A stretch of 64,000 bases of DNA from the NCBI GenBank assembly GCA_037892935.1, contig JAYXKI010000003.1, forward strand, positions 930,001-994,000, read 5' to 3'. This document shows, in pieces, positions 1-11,669 of the stretch. Below the pieces are notes generated by a model, which worked only from the letters and a program-made list of their open reading frames with translations, did no database searches and was not told the origin of the DNA. Origin of the DNA: Phlebopus portentosus. Lineage: Eukaryota > Basidiomycota > Agaricomycetes > Boletales > Boletinellaceae. The translations under genes were made by a program, and so were the position numbers. The first letter of the stretch is position 1. Each line of letters opens with the position of its first letter.

Positions 1-669
1 ATTGTATAAACTATGCTCACCCGACTGTCTAGTCCCGGGAGAAAGAGCAAGAGGTAACTGAACCGGGGAAGTCTTCCCTACGCTGCAGAGCGAGGATAAC
101 ACGAAAAGCACTAGACCTGCTGGTAACATTGTGGTTTGAGACGAAGAGAAAGAGGACGGTACGAGAGACGAGCCAGGATCTATTATAGCTATAGGGGGGA
201 GCACGATAAGTTCATTTGCGATCCAGATGGGAGGGCTGGTCACCGGAGCCAGGAAGATGAGGACCGTCAGGAAGTTGGCACGTTTTCTGACACACGTTCG
301 TGTCGATCATCCCGAACCGTTCGACGGATGATGAAAATCGTTCAAATCTCATCTCAATTCACAAAATCTTCATTTCATCAAGTCTGAATTGGTTCTTCTT
401 CTACTTAAATACATACATAGCAAGATGCTTGCGACTGGTAAGACTGCGTGGCATAGAATATGAACAATTGCTTCCTGAAGTGCGCGATAATAGAACACAG
501 CGAATTAATAGCAGCGGCCCAAGAGGCGTGGCGTCGTAGCGTATATCACCCTCCCCAGCCGCGTACAGATTGCTTAAAGTGGTGCTGCAATGCCGAAGTA
601 TGGTACACGATGAGCGGCCATAATAATGATAGGCAGAGTCGATAGACGTAAGGCATCCCGTACGATGCT
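1..669. other. left-edge stretch without a supported gene
   Basis: Only short open frames with no recognisable protein are present. It probably holds the 3' flank of the minus-strand gene that ends at 670. I see no repeat or RNA gene. Confidence 0.4.
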
Positions 670-1286
670 CTACTTAGTCACGATCGTTCTGTTGGGGGAC
701 TGTGGCAGCTCGTAGTCGTGGGGCTGTATATTCGAGCTTGGCACATCGCGCTTGACATGCATGTTTAACAAATCAGCGGTGTTATTGCCGGTTGCGAGGA
801 CAGTGCGAATAGAACGGTGGGAAAGGACCAATATCTGTGTAAGCGAGGATTAGTCTCGAGAAGTAGATACGGAATAGTAAGCAGACTGACTCTTCCATAT
901 CCTCCCTCCCGTATCGGTTGTCTTGACTGCGCGATCATGTTGTGGATCGCATCTGCAGCATATCGCTTCCTAGGAGTTGCATTAGCACGAGTTGTGCATA
1001 TAATCTATGTTATCTGGAACGTACAATTTCTCAAGAAGGTCTTGTTGAGAGCGTGGCATCAGATAGATGTCTGCGCCGCTGATGTATCGAGCAAGGGCCT
1101 GGTAGGCGGCACTGAGGGCAATGAGTGTCTCATTGAGGGAGCCTTGGTCATCCTCCCAAAGATAAGTCTCTCTGCGACAAACAATTAGCACTGCGGCCGG
1201 TGGCGGATAGAAAAGTGCAAAGGGACATACTGGATGTGACTGTGGGCTCTATACTCGGGGGTATGAGGTGCGTAGTACTTGTCCAT
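670..1286 (-). CDS. small uncharacterised fungal protein, four exons
   Basis: I do not recognise the family. Four minus-strand exons (1231-1286, 1025-1171, 891-969, 670-834) join in one frame through GT-AG introns of 54-59 nt and give a 148-residue protein. It begins MDKYYAPHTPEYRAH, has a helical middle (ETLIALSAAYQALARYISG) and ends NRTIVTK. Intron sizes match the rest of the window and the joined frame has no stop, which supports a real gene. No signal peptide or membrane segment is visible. The frame stays open upstream of the chosen ATG to about 1430 without another ATG, so a further 5' exon is possible. The model rests on splice-site reasoning alone; the last exon is the least certain. 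Confidence 0.5.
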
Positions 1287-2819
1287 TTCTGATTGTACCA
1301 AGGAGTAGGTTGGATTCACAAAGGCTGGTGAAGGAGGGAGAGGTACGAGGTGAGGTTGTGGATCTGAGATGACAAGTTGCGGCGACAGATTTATAGCTTC
1401 GGTGGAGAGGCAATGCTTAGTGAGCGGTTATAAGGGGGCAGTGGACAACAGCGAAGCGAGACCCGAGGATGGAAGGAAAAGTGGACTGAAGGTGACGCGG
1501 AAGACTGGGAGAACTGAAGAAGATGAAGATGATGACGGCGAAGGGCCAAGCCTTTTCATTTTATGTGGCTTTGGTCGCACGTTCCTTGCCTCATTCGGTC
1601 GATGACTCACTTCTCTTCGGCCGGCTATCATCATCCCCGGCCGAGCCAGCGCTCGACCCGCTCCACTCTTCGGCTCGTATTATTTTATTTTGTTCAGCGT
1701 CACTCGTCCGCCGACGTCGTCGTCGGCCTCAAGGAAAACTGCTTGTCTCGTCTGTTGTTTTCTAGCGCACACAAGATTCCTCTCACTCGCACTAATTCTT
1801 GGGGCACACTAGACGGAGGCTGTTCCCGAGTATGCGCCATAGCCATGGTCTCGTTCCATATTCGGTCTGTCTGGTATCGTGCTGATGTCACGTCTATCTC
1901 ATACACGTCCATTCACTTCTCCCCACACGTTTCTCATGCGTGCCTAATCTCCGCAACTCTCGCATAGGAAAGCCTTCATAACGCCCGCATAGCAAACGTC
2001 TCGTTCGCATCGATGTTCTCGCACTGCTCGTTCAAGTTGGGCAATTCCCAAAGTCAGATTCGCCGCTCCTTCAGACACCGACGAACGTTGGAGCCTGGAT
2101 GTACATAATTGTACATCGCCTCCTATCTTCATGATCATCACCATTGCTGGCACTTCCTTTTTGTCATCGAATCAAGGGCAAGACTTGTTCTAGTCCACCT
2201 TTGGACGCGGCAATCTGCCACGTACGTATATAAGCACCTCTGCAGACTCAAAGTTCACCCAGGGGCTTGAAATTCTCCCCTCTCTTCTGGCGATTATGTT
2301 TGATTGGACGGAGTTAGCATTAAGTGGCGCCTCTTCCAAATGCTCCATTCTTCTCTTTCCGCTTCTCTTACCTCGCTCCGTCATGACTGTGACGAGTACT
2401 ATCTTGATGTCAGCATTTGCTATTACAGCCGGTAAATTACAGACGCAAATATGTCTTGTGCTCAGCTGTTCTGTAGTATGCAAATTGGTTAGAACTACTT
2501 TCCTCGGAGGTTCACTCAAAAGCAGGAGCCCGAGATGCCAGTACTGAGACTGACGATTGTTTTTCAACTGCGAACAGTACACAATTAATTCAAAGTCGTA
2601 GTTTTTTTGTCTTTAACAGACATGAATAGGAGACCAAATAATATTAACTATTAATCTGGACCGGCCCATCCGGCGCCTTCCCGCGAAAGAATTAATTTGC
2701 CCGGCGTGGATCGGGATGATTCTAGATAGAAAAGATGACATGCCTCGATGGCCATGTGCTCTTGTCCATGGCATGGAACCAAATCCTTCAGTAACTTTCA
2801 CGAGCACTGTCCCTTTACC
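1287..2819. other. intergenic region between divergent genes
   Basis: About 1.5 kb between the minus-strand unknown gene and acetoacetyl-CoA synthetase. It holds a purine-rich stretch near 1500-1550 and several short open frames on both strands that resemble no known protein. An open frame of 130 codons on the minus strand (2190-2582) has no recognisable feature and is not called. Confidence 0.4.
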
Positions 2820-5800
2820 ATGACAAACACCGCTCTATCTCAGACATCTAATGCAAATTCTCAAGCAATTGAACCAGAGGTCAAGCCACTCTGGGAACCG
2901 TCTAATCAAGAGGACACACCAACGTTTGTCTTGCTCAGAAAACTTAACCATAAGTACGCGATCCATCCGCCACTTGAGACTTATGAAGACCTCTGGCGTT
3001 TTTCTGTGACGCGTCAATCAGATTTCTGGGGTACTGTATGGGATGACGTCGGTATCATAGGAGATAGAGGTCGGCATGTTGTCGATGAAGACTGCTGCCC
3101 GGAGGATAATCCGGATTGGTTCAAGGACGAGCAGACAAAGCTCAATTGGGCAGAGAATATGCTCAGATGGAGAGACGGTGATGAAGGAAAGCGAGTTGCT
3201 CTCGTTCAAGTTGGTATGTCATTTTATAGCTTGCTTCAAATGCTGAACCCTCTCGGAGTTAATTCTATCTTACTTTCGCTAAGTCGAGCCTCGTCTCGGA
3301 GAAAAGTCCGATCCTGCAAGCCTGAAGAGGATTACCTACGCTGAATTGTACGCGCTCGTCGCCGATTTGGTCTCTGCTTTGCTCGATCTTGGATTACAGC
3401 CTGGCGATCGCATCGGTTCATATTGCTCGAACTGTATTGTACGCGGCCATTCTTATTGGAAGAATTAGATCCATAATAACAGTTTCGAAGGAAAACGTTG
3501 CTGCTTGTCTGGCAACGGCCGCCATTGGTAGGAAGCCGCGTTACTTCTTGTGGTTGGTTTATTGAAACGAAGCGTTTCTGAACGAACTTGCGATAGGCTG
3601 CATCTGGGTCAGTGCGTCCGCGGATTTTGGGCCTGACGGCGTCCGGGAACGGTGCGTGCCACTTAACGAACATGATGGGTCAAATATTCATCCTAGTCTA
3701 GGTTTTATCAAGTCCAGCCGAAAGTTGTGTTCAGTGTGAATGGCGTCATGTAGGCCTTTGAGAGTAGATACTGAAAGGAACCCTTCTAATCTGATTTCAC
3801 ACAAGTTACAATGGCAAAGTGCATCGGCATTTGCCGAAGTTATCGACGTTGCTGGACGTCATGACCAAAGCTAATTGTGCACCTGAGAAAGTCGTCGTTA
3901 TTGATTCTCTCGAAATCTCTTCCGACGGATGGAGAGATGACTGGGAACATTGGGATAATTTTGTCAGCAGAGGGAAATCCAAGAAACTTGGACAGGACCG
4001 TCATGACACGATATTATGGAAACGAATGGGATTCAATTGGCCGCTTTGGATTTTGTTTAGCTCTGGAACGACCGGTAAGTCTATTTATACGATGAAAATC
4101 GTTCTTTTCTAAAGTTTGATTTGCTCAGGAAGACCAAAGTGAGTACTCGCTCCTGTCTATGAAAGAAGAATAGGTATTAATATTGATCAAGGCCGATTGT
4201 TCATCGTGCAGGAGGCATGCTTTTGCAGTTATTGAAAGAATTCAAGATCTGTGCGGACCTCCGCCCGGAAGATGTTTTCTTCTACTATACCACCACGTAA
4301 GTGTATTGGTCATGATTTTATTCTTCCTCTCAAATTTATTCAAATGCAGTACGAGTTTCATCCTTGCTCACATGTGCTTGACTGATTATATGTGGTTTCT
4401 AATTATCCGTTCGGCATGCCACCAGCGGCTGGATGATGTGGAATTTCTTAGTATCCGGTCTTGCGAGTGGTAGTACTCTGGTGCTTTACGATGGTAGTCC
4501 GCTCCGCGATCCGGCGTTCCTATGGAATCTTGTCGATGAGCTAGGGATCACAATATTTGGTACCAGCGCAAAGTACATTGATCAGCTGTCTGTAAGTAAA
4601 TCTAACTGTTCGTCCCGCATATTAGCTTTAATGACGGGCATGTTCTTGAATATAGAAAGTGTATAAACCTAGAAAGCACCATAATCTGTCTACATTAAAG
4701 CATATCTATTCTACGGGTTCACCTCTCCCCGGAGCGTCTTATGATTACGTCTACGAGCACATTCATCCTAATGTACTTCTCGCATCAATCACGGGTGAGT
4801 AATTTGTCCTAAGTATACAGAAATCGCCCGTCTGACTTGTCCGCCGTGACTACCGCATTACTTCGATATGGTCAGGTGGGACAGACATCTGTTCGCTCTT
4901 CGCAGGAATGAACACCGCTCTGCCCGTGTACCGTGGCGAAATCCAGTGTCGCGAGCTCGGAATGGCAATCGAGACTTTCACTGAGGGTGCTTCAGTCTGT
5001 TGCCCCGGAGAGGCCGGGGAGCTGGTGTGCGTGCGCCCATTCCCGTGCCAACCTGCAGGTTTCTGGCCATTGAAGGGTTTTCCTGGCACGTATCCGAGCC
5101 TTGCATTCGATGCAGAGTCAAGACATAGTGCCGCTTACTTCTCCAGATTCAAGGACGTGTGGTGTAGGTGCTTGTTTGACTTTCGTTGGATCTCGATAAT
5201 TTTCTTCGAGTTGTCCTTCGGACAAAAGAGAACTTTTGATTCATTCTACCGTTAACTATCTCGCGTGCCAGCTCCAATTCTTCCGTGAAATTAATGAATC
5301 CGGGCTCATTCGATATTTGTTTTGTTTGTCTAGATCATGGTGACCACGTTCTTATTACACCTTCCAGACGCGGAAATGGAGGTGGGCTTGTCATGCGGGG
5401 ACGAAGCGATGGTGTTTTGTGCGTGCTCTCAGCTGACTTCATTTAACTCTGATTTTGTTTTGGACTTATATTCTCGCCTAGAAATCCAGGAGGCGTCCGC
5501 TTTGGATCGGCTGAAATCTACGATGTGATAGACATGTGCTTTATACCCGGACCCACAACGCCCCCAGAACATGTTATTCTTGATTGCCTTGCCGTAGGGC
5601 AATACATTAACGGCGGATCAGATGAGCGCGTAATCTTGTTCGTCAAGCTGCAGGAAGGGTGCACTTGCACACCAGAATTAGAGAAGCGCATCAAGGCGGA
5701 AGTTCGCGCACGAAGAACTGCACGCCATGTGCCCGAGAGGGTGAGCACAGCGTTCTTGTTTTATTCTCGCGTAAACTTTGTGTCCCCTTCTTTTCATGCG

Positions 5801-6137
5801 TTTTCACTTCTATCCCATGAACTAGTTATGGAACCGAATCAGCTGAAATGTGAATGGGATTTAGATCATCCAGGTTAATGACATTCCATATACGTTAAAT
5901 GGGAAGCGAGTCGAGGTTCCCGTGAAGAAAGTGAGTCTGGTCCGATCTTCTCATTGGCCTGCGAACTAGATTCCCCGCAATGAGTAGACAACGTGTTACT
6001 GACAAAGATGATCTTGCACGCAGATAATCAACGGTTCTTCGATGGCGTTGATTAACGCTTCTACTTTAAGGAACCCGGAGTGCCTCGGTGAATATCTCTC
6101 CCTCGGATGTATATTGCGGGCCGAGGTGGGTGATTAG
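2820..6137 (+). CDS. acetoacetyl-CoA synthetase (EC 6.2.1.16)
   Basis: Activates acetoacetate to acetoacetyl-CoA with ATP, feeding ketone bodies or leucine breakdown products into cytosolic acetyl-CoA and sterol metabolism. It belongs to the ANL adenylating superfamily. About 15 exons join in frame. Motifs in order: the N-terminal ACS region (KLNWAENMLRW), phosphate-binding loop SSGTTGRPKPIVH across two introns near 4075-4192, YTTTGWMMWN at 4290-4445, adenine-site TGGTDICSLF near 4795-4900, GRSDGVLNPGGVRFGSAEIY near 5395-5520, and the C-terminal NGKRVEVPVKK with the expected lysine. Conserved SADFGPDGVRERF and HLPKL segments point to the acetoacetyl rather than the acetyl enzyme. An in-frame ATG at 2748 would add 24 residues; 2820 gives the more usual N-terminus. 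No breaks were found. Confidence 0.93.
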
Positions 6138-6751
6138 TGTTCACGGTCAATTTTGGATACAAAAGGGTAAAGGTGTCCGATAGTGCAAAGTGAAATGTAT
6201 TATAAATGCTATATCGACATCCTCAAAGCACCCTATCTGCTGAAAATTTCTCTGTTTCACATTGTCCGTTTCTCCGAATGTATTTCGAAGGCTTGTCAGT
6301 TCTATTCCAGAGCACACCCGGGGCAGACTGAATGGATGACTAACGATGACTAAGCTACACGAGGCTTATTTCTTCGGTTCATAGATGTACCCTCTTGCGC
6401 AAATTGCAAGCCTCGGGGCACGAGAAATCTCTCAGGCAGTCGCATGCCCATGTCGCCGTGCTGATATCTCGACATTGAGAACTTCTATCGGATCTTTGTT
6501 GGCACACGAAAAATGTACAAAAGCCGCATTCCCCTTGCGAGCCCGAATGCTCGTGGATCTGGCTCTCCTCCCCAGGCTGCCGCCCCTCCCTTCCTCCTGG
6601 TGTTTGCCCGCCGTCTGCCACGCTGTTTCCTCACTTTTCCATCCCAACCATCAGTTACGGGATAAGAAGACTTTGTCGTTGTGGCAGCAGCACATTCACA
6701 TTCACTCTTTGCTTTCTCTTTATTCTTGAGCGCTAGTCAGAAGCAACAGCC
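6138..6751. other. intergenic region
   Basis: About 0.6 kb between two plus-strand genes. It presumably holds the terminator of acetoacetyl-CoA synthetase and the promoter of the first MARVEL-like gene. Overlapping open frames on both strands around 6380-6730 have no recognisable content. Confidence 0.4.
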
Positions 6752-8115
6752 ATGCCGATGCCTTCAAGCATGAAGCTGTTTGGTGGTCACTCTCGTGTCA
6801 GAAGATTGTCTACATCTTCAAGCTTAGCGCCTAAGAGGTCATGCATGCCTTCAATCTTTAATGCAATTCGACTAGGGGTGTTTAGTGAGTAATAGCGAGC
6901 CTTTACTCTGCCAACTTGCATCCATATTGATCATCTTTTCGTTCTGTTAGTCGGGATTCTTGTGTGCACAATCATCTGCTTAGCGATAGCGATACATTTT
7001 CAACAAATTTTGGTTTCCTCCGATCTCAGTGCGTATCTTGTTCGTGACGACCGGCAATGGATAGGAGTATTGATCTTATTTAATTTTATTAACAGCTCAT
7101 TTCGTGCCCTTCGCAATTTTCGTGGCGGCCGCCACTCTGGCGATTATCCTTTCATTGTATGTTTTGTTTTATTTTGCGGTCTGAAACCTCTTGCTGAACT
7201 AAAATTGTAGGCTTGTGTCTACTCTGTTCAAGCAAAGAAGTCCAATCACGACGCGCATAGAGCTTGCCTGCCTCGGACTACTTGCCGTCCTCTGGCTGGC
7301 CCTCGGAAGTTTCCTTGCGGCTTCTGATTCAGCTGAAGCAGACGTGGAATGTTTTTCTTCCGATTCGACTCTTGAAGATCCCGTAGAATACCCCGGATGT
7401 AAGTATTCTTGCGCGAAGTCGCAAACTCTGTGCTGCGAACTAAGAACCTCCTTTTAGTTACGACGGATATGTTCCATGCCCAATACCGGGTTTTAGAGGC
7501 CTTCTCTATACTTAATCTTATTTTAGGTGAGAGCATCCGCTTTGAGCTCAAGATCATCAATGAACATGTTCTGATGGTGGCTGTTTGATTCACGCCATTT
7601 TAGCCTGGGGTTTCTTGCTATTTTTATTGTTTTTGGCACTCCGGGAGCACCGAAACGGTCACAGGAAGGTCTGGCTGTATCCAGTACCTGTCTATCCGTG
7701 GTTCGGCAAGGGCTCCAAATCTGGCCCATACATGCATAACTCACGCAATAAGACCCTGCCGGCGCCGGTGACGGCTATGCCCAGTCGCCGCAAGGGCAGC
7801 ACGCGCAGACCGAACGCAGTAGATGCGGCGGAGAAGACGGAGAAGCCCAAGATGGCTGAATTCCGTAAATCAGCGTTCTGGGTGTGGGTAGAGCGACCCA
7901 GGATGGTGCCTACCGCACATACACGTGCAGATGCGCGCGATCGCAATAAGGATCGAGCTGCTCGCGACCGTGATCGCGAGCGAGAACGGCAACGCGAACG
8001 CGAACGACAACGCGAACGGGATCGTGAGCGCGAGCGCGAGCGGAGGAAAGCCGAGCCCTCGAGTTCCAGGAGAACACATACGACTCCGCGACCGCCTCCA
8101 CCACCGCGAAAATGA
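6752..8115 (+). CDS. MARVEL-like four-span membrane protein with Arg-Asp/Glu repeat tail
   Basis: Six exons splice into one protein. A short basic N-terminus is followed by four hydrophobic segments: GILVCTIICLAIAI, FVPFAIFVAAATLAIILSL, LACLGLLAVLWLALGSFLAA and AWGFLLFLLFLALREH. Segments two and three are separated by a basic loop (KQRSPITTRIE), and a cysteine-bearing loop (VECFSSDS) follows segment three. This arrangement matches the fungal MARVEL-like family, whose members sit in the plasma membrane or eisosome-type domains; the exact role here is unknown. The C-terminal tail of about 160 residues is unusual: basic, with a run of about 30 residues of alternating Arg-Asp/Arg-Glu (7950-8044) and then a Pro-rich end (RPPPPPRK). 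First of three tandem genes of this type. Confidence 0.75.
7950..8044 (+). repeat. coding low-complexity repeat, Arg-Asp/Arg-Glu
   Basis: Imperfect hexanucleotide repeat of the CGCGAA / CGTGAT type encoding alternating Arg with Asp, Glu or Gln in the tail of the first MARVEL-like protein. Such repeats are usual in nuclear RNA-binding proteins such as U1-70K and unusual in a membrane protein. Confidence 0.8.
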
Positions 8116-8624
8116 AATAATTACGCACCCACAACCGATGAGATATACCCAACACATTTTGGGATTTTATGATGATAACTTATGGGGGAACACGTTGATA
8201 GGTATTATCACGGAAAACAAAACTACTAGTAGACAAAAGAAATGAAAATAGATTGTATTTTACGATGTACATAACCTATCAGTTCGGCCGAGAGGGTGTA
8301 CAAAGAATTAAAAACACGAGGCAGGGTCCACTTAGCAAGCAAAGCCCCAAACGGGGATCAAAATGGATGAATTGATTAGTAAGCAATTCAATGCCTCGTG
8401 CCGACGTCATGTGATCTTTGTTTTGTTTTGGGAACGCGTTCAATTCTGAATTTGTACACTCCATGAGTAAATAAATAAACAAACAAATTCAAATTTAACG
8501 CCTCGCCTCGTTCCTTCCTCGAGGACCACTAGCGTGAAGGCTTGCCGAGTATTTTGAACTTACAGTTTACCTTTAAGTGATCAACGACTAGTATCGACGA
8601 ATATTATCTTCACGATTATCACCC
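8116..8624. other. intergenic region
   Basis: About 0.5 kb between two co-directional MARVEL-like genes. AT-rich after 8140 and around 8460-8490; probably the 3' UTR of the first gene and the promoter of the second. No gene seen. Confidence 0.4.
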
Positions 8625-9704
8625 ATGCCTAGTCTACGGATCTCGCGGTACTTCGAGCTCGGTGCGCTGGTGTTTTGGCATTTGGCATTGTCTCCCAGTC
8701 TGCTACTTACCCATCCTCTATGTCCGACATGCAGGCATTGTCTTCATCGCCTCGGCTGTCGTCCTCGGCCTTGCTGCGAACTTTGCCAGCCTTTTCCTGC
8801 CGAACATCCATCGTGCGCATCTTTCACCTAGATAACTGTCCAGACGCACTGCTCACAGATCGCAATAGGCGACTATACAATATATGCCATCATCCTACCC
8901 TCCTTGACAATTCTCGTTTGTATATTCATGTACGGGTATCTCATGCGCGCGTGGTACCCGTATCTAACTGATTACCGCCTACTCTAAAGTTTTCAACGCT
9001 CCGCCCTCCTGTACGATGTAATAATCCTGTTCGTGTTGGATGTCCTCTGGTTAGGTGAGCTACCGTAGAATGCAGAAAGATATTTCATCGTGCTCAAATT
9101 TCCCCGATTGTAGCGTTGGCAGCTTGGTCAGCGTAAGCAAGCCTCTGTCATTGCATAGACGTGTTGACCCACAATTGCTCCGTCCAGCGATGTCATCGGA
9201 CACATTGAATGCTTTTCTCTTACCGGAAGGCAGGAGACCAAGAACGGGTCCAGTGGGTCCATTTGACTACTTCGTTTACATTTGGTCCTGACCGCACGTA
9301 CAGTGTCTGCGAGACAATACTGTTATGAGATGAAATCTATCATGGCTTTCTCATGGTTCAACTTCGGCATTCGTACGTTCTGCTAGTTTTCACTTATTGA
9401 CCCTTGATCATTCAAAAACAAATTTTTAGTCCTCATTGCGCTACTTTTAACCTTTAAGCTGGGCAGCACACTCTCAGCGATGAATCCTCGAGCATGGTAT
9501 GAGGATACAGCAATCTTGCCAGGCTTTGGTGCTTCTGGTGGATATGGCTATGGAGGCTACGGCTACGGTGGACAACCCATGATGTACGGGAACGGACAGA
9601 TGCCCTATGTCATTCAACAGGCTCCAGGGCATTCTGTCGTCATCCAGCCTAACCCAGGAGGAGTGCCAACGGTTCAGCAGGTACCGGGCGTATTGCAGGC
9701 ATAG
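8625..9704 (+). CDS. MARVEL-like four-span membrane protein, Gly/Tyr- and Pro/Gln-rich tail
   Basis: Eight exons (8625-8661, 8735-8812, 8869-8935, 8990-9054, 9114-9132, 9188-9252, 9304-9372, 9430-9704) join in frame, including one of only 19 nt. The protein begins MPSLRISRYFELGIVFIA. Four hydrophobic segments are seen: IVFIASAVVLGLAANF, YAIILPSLTILVCIFMYG, VIILFVLDVLWLALAAWSA and AFSWFNFGILIALLLTF. A cysteine-bearing loop (HIECFSLTG ... YCYEM) lies between segments three and four, as in the fungal MARVEL-like family. The cytoplasmic tail is rich in Gly-Tyr (GGYGYGGYGYGG) and then Gln, Pro and Val. It differs from its neighbours mainly in this tail. Likely a plasma-membrane scaffold; function not established from sequence. 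Confidence 0.82.
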
Positions 9705-10357
9705 TTGATACATGCAATAGAAAGCGTGGAGGGAACGATGCGGGACTCGGACTGGCTGAGAAGCTTTGGTGGATCGTCATCGGAGATTGAGTGATCTATT
9801 TTATGAAGGGAGGAAAAAGAACAGTTCAACTCATAGACTTGCATGCCTACCATTTACAAGTGTATACCTGACTTGATTATTGTGTTGTTATTTCTGTAAC
9901 GATATTTATGTAAGGCGTGGATTTAGAGGATGTTGTATTCTAAACCGAGATCAAAAGAATACATATATACGGAGGAAGCATTAGTACAGTACTTTACTTT
10001 GGGCTGCCCTTGTTAACAACCACGGCGATACCACGTTCTTTGATCTGATTGTGATGTCAATAAGCACTTCTTTTGTGCGTGCATATCGCCTGATTCTGAT
10101 GGGCCTCGTGTTCGCAGCGTTGTCGACGCAAGATAAAGAGCCTCCCCAATCTCGAAATCTTAACTCAGACGAATACTCTGTTTGTTCATAGTCGCACAAG
10201 GAGATCTCAATAGCTCATTCATTCATTGATCCAAGACCCCGGAATCCTCGTAATTTGGCCCTGTCTATTTTCCTACTTGAACAACTTCTTCCGCATTCTT
10301 TTGTCTTCCTCCTTCTATAGTTCTTAGCTTGTCTTGGGCCGTCTCAAGCTTACCGCA
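9705..10357. other. intergenic region
   Basis: About 0.65 kb between the second and third MARVEL-like genes. Holds 3' UTR-like AT-rich sequence near 9880-9970 and a pyrimidine-rich stretch before 10350 typical of fungal promoters. No gene supported. Confidence 0.4.
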
Positions 10358-11219
10358 ATGGCGCTATTTCGCGGGCATATGCTACGCTCTATTTTCATCG
10401 GTAAATGAATAATTCTCATTAGATGATCATATTCTCAATCTCAATCAACCTTCTGGGTCTGCTGATATTAACGGATACCTATGTGCTACTCTCGTGTCGA
10501 CCTCCGATTTACACGATGTAGCTGGAGTACTGTTCTTGACGGCGCGATACATCAACAAGAGGATGCCTGATTCATTGTGTAAGTCGGATTTTGCATACTT
10601 ATTTCCTTCTGTTTCGTTTGGGAACTTAGAGAATACATGGTTTACAGACACATTCACAGTGACACAGACCTCGATTGCCATTATAGCTATATCGACGTTG
10701 ATGCTTTTGTGGGTGCATAATTTTGAACGTTCTGAGATCAAGAGGCTGACAACGCTCTAATGTATGCAGGGTAATTCAGCACCACCGCCGGCAAGGACGT
10801 GTTTTGACGCAGACGCAGGAGGAAATGCTTCTCCTGGGAGGATTTGCTCTCTTTTCTCTGGGTTTGTATTTACTCCGTGTTGTGCCCGTCCGACGTTCTA
10901 ACCATCGAAACGGTCAATTACAATTGCAGCTGCGTTCGTTGCGCACCGCGCTTACGGACAGCGAGATGTACACCACACCGTCCATGATGGCACCGTGCCG
11001 GTCCACGAAATGAGTGAAGCACCCAGTGCTCGGACGACCTTGAGTCCATTTGGTCACGGCTACGGAGGGCTCGAACCGCACAGGGTACCGAGATCACCAG
11101 TGCCCAGACCACCGCAGCGCGTCGGAGTGCAGTCCGAGGGTCCTGGAGGTCTTCGAAGTACACCTTGGACATGCCCTGAGGACGCCGTGAGATGCGTTGT
11201 GGAAGAATGGTATTATTAG
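10358..11219 (+). CDS. probable third MARVEL-like membrane protein, exon model uncertain
   Basis: The downstream half reads like its two neighbours. A hydrophobic segment (TQTSIAIIAISTLMLL) splices over an intron at about 10710-10770 into a basic loop (VIQHHRRQGRVLTQTQEE) and another hydrophobic segment (MLLLGGFALFSLGLYLL). A final exon then runs to a stop at 11217-11219 and ends EEWYY. The 5' part is not resolved. The ATG at 10358 leads to a splice donor at about 10402, but a strongly hydrophobic frame at 10423-10500 (IIFSISINLLGLLILTDTYV) is not reached by any normal intron I can find, and the join near 10580-10630 needs an unusual acceptor. Either an exon is missed or the gene is decaying. 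The tail is Pro/Arg-rich and unrelated to the tails of its neighbours. Confidence 0.45.
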
Positions 11220-11669
11220 GGCTTCCGGGTTTGAACGGCCGGGTGTCCTGGCCGACAATGGTGTAAGTAAGGATTTAGAACGGACGATAACACATAGGAC
11301 GATGTATAATGGATTTCTGTATTCTTTATTGTTTTGATCGTGTTTCTTGTTGTAAACTTGTCTCGTGTAGGTACGGAAGAGAGAAAACGTTCCCGTTTGA
11401 ATACAAGTGAAGTAACGGAAAGATTGTAATCAAGTTATAATGAAGTGATGAAGAAGTATTTCTTACGCGATCGGCAGATTCCGAGCGATCATCGCACCGC
11501 ACGGGTACTTAACCTGACCACAGCTCGAACCGCGCCTCCTCCTTTCTAATCTGTAATCACCCCCTTCGTCGTCCTTTACCCTGTTTCTTACTTCCTCAAA
11601 CCTCATCGAGCATTCAGCACCATGATAAGTACTTCTATTATATATATTGCATTAATGATCCTTTGACTG
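11220..11669. other. intergenic region / 5' leader of the E2 gene
   Basis: About 0.45 kb with AT-rich sequence and a CT-rich stretch at 11530-11610, typical of a fungal promoter. An ATG at 11622 is followed within seven bases by a good splice donor, but joining it to the next exon gives the wrong frame for the E2 protein. Confidence 0.4.

Noticed and set aside
2190..2582. 130-codon minus-strand open frame
   Set aside because: No recognisable segment, no usable splice partners and mixed composition; probably chance.
8675..8971. Unspliced 98-codon frame inside the second MARVEL-like gene
   Set aside because: It begins at TTG, and splicing of the surrounding sequence gives a complete four-span protein in other frames.
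2820..11219. A secondary-metabolite cluster around the CoA ligase and MARVEL genes
   Set aside because: The ligase is the primary-metabolism acetoacetyl-CoA synthetase and no synthase, oxygenase or regulator gene lies nearby.
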